NCBI RefSeq assembly: GCF_000599865.1
Contig: NZ_JHAC01000052.1
Span: forward strand, 1-9,417
Length of the DNA stretch: 9,417 nucleotides
Direction of reading: 5' to 3'
DNA from: Deinococcus phoenicis
Lineage (GTDB): Bacteria > Deinococcota > Deinococci > Deinococcales > Deinococcaceae
Part shown: in pieces, positions 5,198 to 9,417 of the stretch
Layout of the letters: the number at the start of each line of letters is the position of its first letter
Numbering within the stretch: the stretch's first letter is position 1
Made by a program: the position numbers and the translations under genes
The notes under the pieces: generated by a model
Told to the model about the DNA's origin: nothing
The model's database searches: none
The model's input: only the letters and a program-made list of their open reading frames with translations

Positions 5198-5404
5198 TTA
5201 CCGTCCCTGCCTTTTGGCGACCGCCTGAAGGACGTTCATGGTGTCGGCAGCAGTGGCGCGTGGGGCATCAGCCTCTTGAGGTCGGTCAAGGGCGTCAGCA
5301 ATGCGCTTGAGGTCCGACCGCATGTCCTGCATGTCCTCGCGCAGCCCGCGCACTTCATCAAGCAACAGCTTCAGTCCGAGCGGATTCACGGTGTCTTCGG
5401 GCAT
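5198..5404 (-). CDS. Small coiled-coil protein, second gene of the KfrA-like operon
   Basis: This 68-residue protein is not a family I recognise. Residues about 8-41 form a charged amphipathic helix (LKLLLDEVRGLREDMQDMRSDLKRIADALDR) with leucines and other hydrophobics at heptad-like intervals, as in a short coiled coil. The remainder is Ala-rich with a second short helix (51-64). It shares the motif LxRIADALxR with the next gene product. It begins eight bases after the stop of the 243-residue protein, with a GA/GGGG-rich stretch inside that gene's end as ribosome site, so the three genes almost certainly form one transcript. Confidence 0.6.
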   Translation of the reverse strand: MPEDTVNPLGLKLLLDEVRGLREDMQDMRSDLKRIADALDRPQEADAPRATAADTMNVLQAVAKRQGR

Positions 5405-5412
5405 AGCGCAGC

Positions 5413-6144
5413 CTACCGCCCCTCACTCCACACTGCCGCCCACATTCGCGCCAGCAGCCCCTGCCGAGGCGTTGAAGCAGGCGCAGCAGCATGGAGCCGG
5501 ACGCGCAGGCCCTCCACCTCATCCCTTACGGCCTCCCGCACATCGGCGGAGACTGTAGTAGCACCCCGAACGGGCCAGAAAGGGCCGCCCATTTCCTCTC
5601 GAACTTTCTCTGCCACGATCACGCCGGACAGGTAGTCGAGCCGCCGGTTCACCTCCCGCAGTGCGTCAGACTGCCCGCTCATTCCAGCGATCATGCCCTT
5701 CAGCACATCCCTTAGCTCTAGCACCTGCACCTGCGCTTCCCGCAGTGCGGCTGTCTCTAAGCGCAAGGCCGCGTTCTCCTCGCGGATGGCCTGGAGATCC
5801 CCGCGCAGCTCCGCGAGAAGCTCTCCCGCCACCGCACGTGCCAGGGCCTCCGCGTCATCCGTCCGGGGGGCGGGCGGGTCCACCTGCATCTGGACGGGCA
5901 GCTCGTCGCCTTCCCTCAGCAGTGCTAAGGCCATGCCCACCGACGCCACCCGCCCGCCATGAACCGCCTCGAAAGCTAGGCGCAGGCGGTCAAGGGCCTC
6001 CGCCGTGAATTCCCGTCCGCCCCGTGCATCGCGCTTTAGTTCCCCGAAGACCTCTTCATAGACCATGGAGGCCCGCCGCAAGGCCGTCCCGGAGACGCTG
6101 AGGAAGTCGCTGGCCTGTTTGGGGGACATCACGACGTCGGGCAT
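5413..6144 (-). CDS. MerR-like DNA-binding coiled-coil protein (KfrA-like architecture)
   Basis: The 243-residue protein has three visible parts. Residues about 6-78 resemble a MerR-type winged helix: SPKQASDFLSVSGTALRR is the helix-turn-helix, REFTAEALDRLRLAFEA the following wing and helix. Residues about 98-178 form a long coiled coil (ALARAVAGELLAELRGDLQAIREENAALRLETAALREAQ and onward). The end (228-240, GLLARMWAAVWSE) is an amphipathic, Trp-containing helix that could touch membrane or protein. DNA-binding domain plus coiled coil is the layout of plasmid KfrA and related segregation or accessory repressors; no sequence identity is claimed. The start at 6144 lies six bases after TACGGT, a leaderless promoter, and a cluster of repeats lies just upstream (6164-6220). 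It leads an operon with two small coiled-coil genes. Confidence 0.65.
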   Translation of the reverse strand: MPDVVMSPKQASDFLSVSGTALRRASMVYEEVFGELKRDARGGREFTAEALDRLRLAFEAVHGGRVASVGMALALLREGDELPVQMQVDPPAPRTDDAEALARAVAGELLAELRGDLQAIREENAALRLETAALREAQVQVLELRDVLKGMIAGMSGQSDALREVNRRLDYLSGVIVAEKVREEMGGPFWPVRGATTVSADVREAVRDEVEGLRVRLHAAAPASTPRQGLLARMWAAVWSEGR

Positions 6145-6156
6145 ACAGGCACCGTA
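6145..6156 (-). promoter_or_regulatory. Leaderless-type -10 box of the KfrA-like operon
   Basis: On the minus strand TACGGT (6156-6151) matches TANNNT and is followed by six bases and then the ATG at 6144. The spacing is the same as at the toxin gene. No Shine-Dalgarno sequence precedes the ATG, which supports leaderless initiation. Confidence 0.55.
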
Positions 6157-6163
6157 CCACCCG

Positions 6164-6220
6164 CCCGGACGCCCACGCGCCCGGCTTGCGGGCGTCCGCC
6201 GGGCGTCCGGGTTGCGGGCG
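6164..6220. promoter_or_regulatory. Repeat cluster, candidate operator or centromere-like site
   Basis: GGGCGTCCG occurs three times: inverted at 6164-6174 as CCCGGACGCCC, direct at 6190-6198, and direct at 6201-6211 as GGGCGTCCGGG, which is an 11-bp perfect complement of the first. A second unit, CCGGSTTGCGGGCG, is repeated at 6181-6194 and 6207-6220, 26 bp apart. The cluster begins eight bases upstream of the -10 box of the KfrA-like operon, where an autorepressor or partition protein would bind. Confidence 0.55.
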
Positions 6221-6224
6221 GGTC

Positions 6225-6281
6225 AGAACGCCCTCCAGGCGCCGAATCAGGACTCGTCCGGGGGGTGAGCGGGCGGGTGGA
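6225..6281. repeat. G-rich border repeat, copy A
   Basis: AGAACGCCCTC (6225-6235) is identical to 7724-7734. After a 24-base insertion, GGGGGGTGAGCGGGCGGGTG (6260-6279) matches the G-rich core of copies B and C with a few substitutions. It lies upstream of the membrane-protein gene. Confidence 0.5.
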
Positions 6282-6367
6282 TAGATGCCCGATCTACTGT
6301 GGCAGGCATGGGTCAGCGGCCTGCTGCGTAAGAGGGCGTCAAGGTCCCGCCCCTCACCTTGCCGGGC

Positions 6368-6970
6368 ATGATGGCGGACCTCGCACGCTTTGTTCAGCAG
6401 CACCCCTACCAGACCGTGGCCGCCGTCTTCATGGCCCTGGTGCTCTTGGTCGTCAACGAAGTCCGGCACGCCCTGGAGAAGCGCTTACTCCGGCGGGCGC
6501 TGGCCTCAATGCCTGTACACGCACTCCCTACGGCCACCCATCCGGCACCCCACCGCCCCACCACATCCCCGTGGGGGACTGTCACCGCTCTGCTGGTGGG
6601 AGTAGGCCTCCTGGCCCTGGCTGTGCCCGTGCTGCGAGGTCCGGCGGGTGCTCCCATCACAGCCCCAGTGTCAGCGCTGCTGACGACAGGCACCTATCGC
6701 GGCTCAGGGACAGGGACTATGGGCAGCACGGACTTCAGGCTTACCCTGGGGGGGTCCTCCGGGGCGCCCAGCGCCACTCTCACCGCCATGGGGACAACCT
6801 TCGACTTCCAAGGCACGGTCACGCCGGAAAGCGGCGGGGTGTACCTCAGCGGGTCTCTCGTGCAGAGCGGGATGTCATGGGGCACGCTCAAGGCGCACGT
6901 CTCCACTCTCCAAGCTGAGGGGGTAGTCAGCACGGGTCCCCTGAGCTGGACGCTGGACTTGAGGCGCTGA
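6368..6970 (+). CDS. Membrane-anchored protein with predicted external beta-rich domain
   Basis: No family is recognised. The 200-residue product has two hydrophobic segments, about 15-30 (QTVAAVFMALVLLVVN) and 70-88 (GTVTALLVGVGLLALAVPV), separated by a basic loop rich in Arg and then Pro/His. After the second segment, residues 105-198 are rich in Gly, Thr and Ser with alternating hydrophobics (GTYRGSGTGT, FRLTLGG, ATLTAMGTTFDFQGTVT, VYLSGSL), as in a small beta-sandwich or barrel outside the membrane. The start is uncertain: two adjacent ATG codons (6368, 6371) have no ribosome site. An in-frame TTG at 6359 is possible. A TACTGT box at 6295-6300 precedes an ATG at 6308 in the same frame, which is closed by TAA after seven codons. 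It ends at a G-rich repeat (6968-7008). Confidence 0.6.
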   Translation: MMADLARFVQQHPYQTVAAVFMALVLLVVNEVRHALEKRLLRRALASMPVHALPTATHPAPHRPTTSPWGTVTALLVGVGLLALAVPVLRGPAGAPITAPVSALLTTGTYRGSGTGTMGSTDFRLTLGGSSGAPSATLTAMGTTFDFQGTVTPESGGVYLSGSLVQSGMSWGTLKAHVSTLQAEGVVSTGPLSWTLDLRR

Positions 6971-7008
6971 ACGCACCCATCCGGGGGCTGGGCTGGCGGG
7001 TGAACGGG
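6968..7008. repeat. G-rich border repeat, copy B
   Basis: The core at 6983-7008 matches 7736-7761 at 24 of 26 positions. It begins at the stop codon of the membrane-protein gene and contains four runs of at least three G with short loops, so it can form a G-quadruplex on the plus strand. Confidence 0.65.
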
Positions 7009-7120
7009 GTTCTGCTCCTGTGCCAGTGGACCAGCGCGCCTAGTTACCAAACACATGGACTACCCCTCTTCACTAGCAGCGTCCCAAGGCAGACTCACAA
7101 AATGCCGGGCAAGGGCTGCT

Positions 7121-7126
7121 TAAGGT
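7121..7126 (+). promoter_or_regulatory. Possible leaderless-type -10 box TAAGGT of the secreted-protein gene
   Basis: TAAGGT lies five bases before the ATG at 7132, the same spacing as at the DUF805 gene. The AAGG could instead act as a weak Shine-Dalgarno sequence, so the two readings compete. Confidence 0.35.
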
Positions 7127-7131
7127 CGAGT

Positions 7132-7698
7132 ATGACCACTAAATACATCTGCACCCTGTTCACAGCAGCGCTGTTGAGCAATATGTCATCGAGCCTTGCT
7201 CAGAGTTCAGCCACCCGGCAGGTACTTCTGGGTACCAACGTGAGCCTCATGCTTCCCAGCGGCAGTGTGGTCAAGCCCGTACCCGCAGGTGCAAAGCTGA
7301 AGGTCTTCAAAATTTCAGTGCCAGGGCTGGAAGATTTTAACATCACGATTTTGTCCTCTGTTACTCAAGGGCAGAGCAATGCCAATGAGCCATGGGTAGA
7401 TTCAGAAATGAATGATCTTGTAAATTTCACTATGGGTTTTCTTGATGGAGTCATGAAGCAACAATCTCAAAATGGCGGCAAGTCAACCATAAACGATATG
7501 CGATTTTCAAGAGAAGGCAATATTGTCAAATCTGTAGCAAATCTGGGCCTGACCGGGGCAAACCCGGCCAGTTACATGGCAACCGTACATCAGAAGAAGA
7601 ACCGTGCGATTATCATGGCCTACCTGGATACAACTCCGGCGAGCACCAATGACCAGGAGGCTGCACAGCGGATCATGGAGACGTTGCAGGGGCTTTAA
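7132..7698 (+). CDS. Secreted protein of unknown function with signal peptide
   Basis: The 188-residue product begins with a type I signal peptide: a Lys near the start, a hydrophobic core (ICTLFTAALL, 6-15) and a cleavage-like SLA-Q at 21-24. There is no lipobox Cys. The mature part has mixed strands and helices, including LKVFKISVPGLEDFNITILSS, DLVNFTMGFLDGVMKQ, a strand pair around NPASYMATVHQKKNRAIIMAYLD, and a final helix EAAQRIMETLQ. I cannot name a family. The start at 7132 is chosen for the signal peptide and the TAAGGT box; ATG at 7102 would add ten non-signal-like residues. About 7300-7640 is clearly richer in A and T than neighbouring genes, with codons such as AAT, ATT and TCA, which suggests recent arrival. 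A G-rich repeat follows. Confidence 0.65.
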   Translation: MTTKYICTLFTAALLSNMSSSLAQSSATRQVLLGTNVSLMLPSGSVVKPVPAGAKLKVFKISVPGLEDFNITILSSVTQGQSNANEPWVDSEMNDLVNFTMGFLDGVMKQQSQNGGKSTINDMRFSREGNIVKSVANLGLTGANPASYMATVHQKKNRAIIMAYLDTTPASTNDQEAAQRIMETLQGL

Positions 7699-7723
7699 TC
7701 CCGTCCATTGCCAGGCAGCCCTA

Positions 7724-7761
7724 AGAACGCCCTCTGGGGGCCGGGCGGGCGGGTGAACGGG
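7724..7761. repeat. G-rich border repeat, copy C
   Basis: AGAACGCCCTC (7724-7734), shared with copy A, leads directly into the G-rich core (7736-7761) shared with copy B. Six G-runs lie between 7736 and about 7767, a strong G-quadruplex motif on the plus strand. It ends seven bases before the last codon of the recombinase gene. On the minus strand GGGCG-TTCTT after a short stem may help to terminate that gene. Confidence 0.65.
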
Positions 7762-7767
7762 TGGGGG

Positions 7768-8721
7768 CTACCAGCTATCCAGCGTGTCCTTGAGGCCGCT
7801 GTCCACCCACTTGGCGTAGATGCGGGTCGTCTCAATGGAAGCATGTCCCAGGTGCCGGGCGGTGTCTTCCAGGGTACGGCCCTCCCGCATGAGCCTCGTC
7901 CCGGCGTAGTGCCTCAGAGCATGGAACCCCTTGGCATCCACCCCCGCCCGGCGGCACAGCCGCCTCAGCCGCTCACGGGCCGCGTCCACCCCACCGCCGA
8001 TGACGGCCCCTTCCCAGGCCTCCAGGGCCATCAGCGCCTCCGTCAGCGAGCGGGACACCCTGACCCGCCGGGTCTTCCCACCCTTCCCATTCCTGACCGT
8101 CAGGACGCGGGCGCTGAGGTCCACGTCGGCCCACTCCAAGGCCAGGGCCTCCGCGATCCGCAGCCCGGCGTGGCCGCACAGCAGCAGCAGGGCACGCATC
8201 CGGGCATCCGCCGCGACGAGCAGCTGCCCAGCTTCTTCGTCCGTGTAGGGCTGCCGCTTGTCATAGGCGGGGGTCGGGTCCCGGCCTGCCCGCGCGTCCG
8301 TGAAGGCGTCCACCTTGGTGGCCCCCGCCCAGCGCAGGGCCTTATAGAGCGCCCGCGCGCCCGCAAGTTTGACCCGCACCGTGGCTGGACTTTTGCCTTC
8401 TGCCTCCAAGTGCCGCAGGTAGAGCGCGCCCACGCTGGTGCCTGGCCGCAGCAGGTCAACCGCGTTGGCCGTGGCATGGGCCAGGAAGGACCGCACGGCT
8501 TCCGCGTAGACGCGCAGGGTGTGCGGGCTGACGCGCGCCCCACTGCTGCCGTGGGTGGTGAGATGCGCCTCGGTCAAGGCCCACAGCGCGGCGGGGTCCT
8601 TGTTGCGGGCGGCTTCCACGGCGCGGCGGCGCAGCTCCTCGGGGTGAAGGGTGGCGAGGTGGGAAGCACGGGAAACGAGGTCGCCCCGGTAGAGGTCCAG
8701 GGCGGTTCCGGGGGGGGGCAT
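7768..8721 (-). CDS. Tyrosine recombinase/integrase, complete
   Basis: The 317-residue protein is a XerC/XerD-type tyrosine recombinase that cuts and rejoins DNA through a covalent 3'-phosphotyrosine. Residues about 35-135 are the N-terminal core-binding domain (HTLRVYAEAVRSFLAHA, SPATVRVKLAGARALYKALR). Residues about 155-317 are the catalytic domain, with all active-site residues: Arg188 (GHAGLRIAEAL), Lys213 or Lys216 (NGKGGKTRRV), His267 and Arg270 (HALRH), His293 (LGHAS) and Tyr302 (TTRIYAKW). Likely roles are plasmid dimer resolution or movement of nearby DNA; the target site is unknown. The start at 8721 gives the family's usual length, lies seven bases after TATCGT and removes an overlap with the divergent DUF805 gene. 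Nine C follow the start codon. Confidence 0.88.
   Translation of the reverse strand: MPPPGTALDLYRGDLVSRASHLATLHPEELRRRAVEAARNKDPAALWALTEAHLTTHGSSGARVSPHTLRVYAEAVRSFLAHATANAVDLLRPGTSVGALYLRHLEAEGKSPATVRVKLAGARALYKALRWAGATKVDAFTDARAGRDPTPAYDKRQPYTDEEAGQLLVAADARMRALLLLCGHAGLRIAEALALEWADVDLSARVLTVRNGKGGKTRRVRVSRSLTEALMALEAWEGAVIGGGVDAARERLRRLCRRAGVDAKGFHALRHYAGTRLMREGRTLEDTARHLGHASIETTRIYAKWVDSGLKDTLDSW
8710..8718 (-). repeat. C9 homopolymer at the start of the recombinase gene
   Basis: On the coding strand the start codon is followed at once by nine C, encoding three prolines. The five G just before the start can pair with them, leaving the ATG in a small loop. Such tracts are prone to slippage, and a change of one base would shift the frame. 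Confidence 0.7.
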
Positions 8722-8723
8722 GA

Positions 8724-8753
8724 CCCCCACGATAACAAAAGTTGTCGGGTGGG
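8724..8753. promoter_or_regulatory. Quasi-palindrome over the recombinase promoter
   Basis: GATAAC (8731-8736) and GTTGTC (8741-8746) are near-complementary arms around AAAA, and the symmetry extends outward with mismatches to about 8724 and 8753, giving 10 of 13 matched positions. It overlaps the -10 box TATCGT (8734-8729 on the minus strand), seven bases before the ATG. It may be an operator or a recombinase core site. Confidence 0.45.
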
Positions 8754-8767
8754 GACAGGCCGAAACA

Positions 8768-8783
8768 GCGGGGGTACACCCGC
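8768..8783. repeat. Near-perfect 16-bp palindrome between divergent genes
   Basis: GCGGGGGTACACCCGC is palindromic apart from one mismatched pair. It lies in the 172-bp gap between the divergent recombinase and DUF805 genes, a position suited to a shared regulator. Confidence 0.45.
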
Positions 8784-8882
8784 CGGTCACTGCCTGCCCT
8801 TTGGCCTTGACGGTGGCCCAGCTCAAGGCTGCTTCGCCAGAACAGTCAGAGGCATGCGGCACGAACGGGCGAAACGCCAGAT

Positions 8883-8888
8883 TAGGGT
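8883..8888 (+). promoter_or_regulatory. Leaderless-type -10 box TAGGGT of the DUF805 gene
   Basis: TAGGGT lies five bases before the ATG at 8894. The G-rich sequence overlapping it (GGGTGAGG) could also be read as a ribosome-binding site with tight spacing, so leaderless initiation is only one of two readings. Confidence 0.4.
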
Positions 8889-8893
8889 GAGGT

Positions 8894-9292
8894 ATGAACG
8901 CTTTCGTCAGGGCAATGTCGGTGCAGTACGCCGACTTTCGTGGACGCACACGCCGCCGTGACCTGGCGATGTTCCTGCTGTTTTACCTCCTGTCAATCTT
9001 TCTGTTCGCACTTATCATTGGCCTCCTCGCCACCCTACTAGGCTGGTCCAACCAAACAGCAGAGTTGATGGGCAACATTTATTTTTTCATAACAATGATA
9101 CCTATCCTTGCCATATTTGTTCGTCGCCTTCACGACATAGGGCGTAGTGGCTGGTACGTTCTATTTGCATTCGTTCCAGTTGTCGGAATTATCATCTATC
9201 TTTTCTGGTTTACAAAAGCCAGTCAGTTGGGAACAAACAAATGGGGAGAAAACCCCAAAGAGACTGGCCCTGTGCTGCCTGCAAGCGAGTGA
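8894..9292 (+). CDS. DUF805 family membrane protein
   Basis: The 132-residue protein matches the DUF805 family (E. coli YhaH and YhaI type), small inner-membrane proteins of unknown function. Diagnostic motifs are the N-terminal YADFRGRTRRRD (12-23), the central RRLHDIGRSGWY (77-88), and the C-terminal GTNKWGENP (113-121). Hydrophobic segments lie at about 25-48, 58-76 and 86-106. The length is normal for the family, and the start at 8894 gives the usual short lead before the FxGRxRR motif. It is transcribed divergently from the recombinase, and its transcript would run across the circular junction to the terminator at 171-196. From about 9060 onward the gene is AT-richer than its first third, which suggests a mosaic or foreign origin. 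Confidence 0.88.
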   Translation: MNAFVRAMSVQYADFRGRTRRRDLAMFLLFYLLSIFLFALIIGLLATLLGWSNQTAELMGNIYFFITMIPILAIFVRRLHDIGRSGWYVLFAFVPVVGIIIYLFWFTKASQLGTNKWGENPKETGPVLPASE

Positions 9293-9355
9293 CGAACACC
9301 CCCTTCCCGCAGGAGGGGAATGAAGCGTCCTACCGGGAGCTTGGCCAACTCGACC

Positions 9356-9417
9356 CACCTCACCGGGAAGACTTGCCCCCACAGGCCCACTTGCTGGGCA
9401 ACATCGGAACCCGGTGA
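9356..9417. repeat. Right copy of 62-bp terminal direct repeat (circular overlap)
   Basis: Identical to 1-62. Joining the two copies closes the molecule at about 9,355 bp. The junction falls in non-coding DNA downstream of the DUF805 gene, so no gene is cut by the window edges. Confidence 0.9.

Noticed and set aside
6308..6331. Seven-codon leader peptide frame after a TACTGT box upstream of the membrane-protein gene
   Set aside because: Spacing fits a leaderless start and the frame matches the downstream gene, but one such short frame is easily a chance event. It is mentioned with the gene but not called.
8722..8949. N-terminal extension of the recombinase to 8949
   Set aside because: It would add 76 residues without family resemblance and overlap the divergent DUF805 start. 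The start at 8721 gives normal length and has a suitable -10 box.
7708..8961. 417-codon plus-strand frame opposite the recombinase gene
   Set aside because: The minus strand carries a complete tyrosine recombinase with all catalytic residues, and the plus frame is low-complexity Gly/Pro/Arg/Gln sequence.
9320..9417. Small frame of 38 codons starting at 9320 after AGGAGGGG and running across the circular junction to the stop near 80
   Set aside because: The Shine-Dalgarno match is good but spacing is short, and the peptide (rich in Pro, Thr, Cys) does not look like a protein. Kept only as a possibility.
1..9417. CRISPR array, tRNA, rRNA, transposase or relaxase genes
   Set aside because: None was seen on either strand. 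The repeats found are few, short and unevenly spaced, unlike a CRISPR array.

Overview
The window is 9,417 bases of GC-rich DNA. Its first 62 and last 62 bases are identical, so it reads as one turn of a circular molecule of about 9,355 bp, most simply a small plasmid. The gene content fits: a candidate winged-helix replication initiator, a toxin-antitoxin pair, an operon of a DNA-binding coiled-coil protein with two small coiled-coil partners, a tyrosine recombinase, and no chromosomal housekeeping gene, rRNA or tRNA. High GC and repeated use of a TANNNT box 5-7 bases before a start codon (leaderless-type promoters, described in Deinococcus) suggest Deinococcus or a relative. This host assignment is inference; no sequence search was possible.

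Layout, left to right. Positions 1-263: leader with a good sigma70-type promoter (132-160) running straight into an intrinsic terminator (171-196). 264-1038 (+): DUF4258-type toxin followed by an Xre-type antitoxin, with a perfect palindromic operator over the -10 box. 1080-1122: a 17-bp-stem hairpin. 1168-1662 (-): ribbon-helix-helix-like protein. 1663-2164: about 500 bp without a convincing gene, carrying two inverted copies of a 17-18 bp motif around an AT-rich patch; a candidate origin or control region. 2165-2800 (+): unassigned, possibly OB-fold protein. 2901-3932 (-): candidate replication initiator, preceded by a hairpin-rich region (3933-4200). 4201-4611 (-): small unassigned protein. 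4707-4733: terminator on the minus strand. 4905-6144 (-): three-gene coiled-coil operon of KfrA-like architecture, with a cluster of 9-11 bp repeats (6164-6220) just upstream of its promoter. 6368-6970 and 7132-7698 (+): a membrane-anchored and a secreted protein, each followed by a related G-rich repeat. 7768-8721 (-): complete tyrosine recombinase. 8894-9292 (+): DUF805 membrane protein.

Working model: the left and central parts carry maintenance (toxin-antitoxin, candidate Rep, candidate segregation operon). The right third (about 6225-9292) looks like accessory cargo: three exported or membrane proteins, two of them partly AT-richer than their surroundings, beside a recombinase. The most interesting signal is the recurrence of a G-rich repeat at the borders of the two single-gene segments next to the recombinase, which looks cassette-like. 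The candidate centromere/operator cluster at 6164-6220 and the C9 tract and palindrome at the recombinase start are also worth testing.
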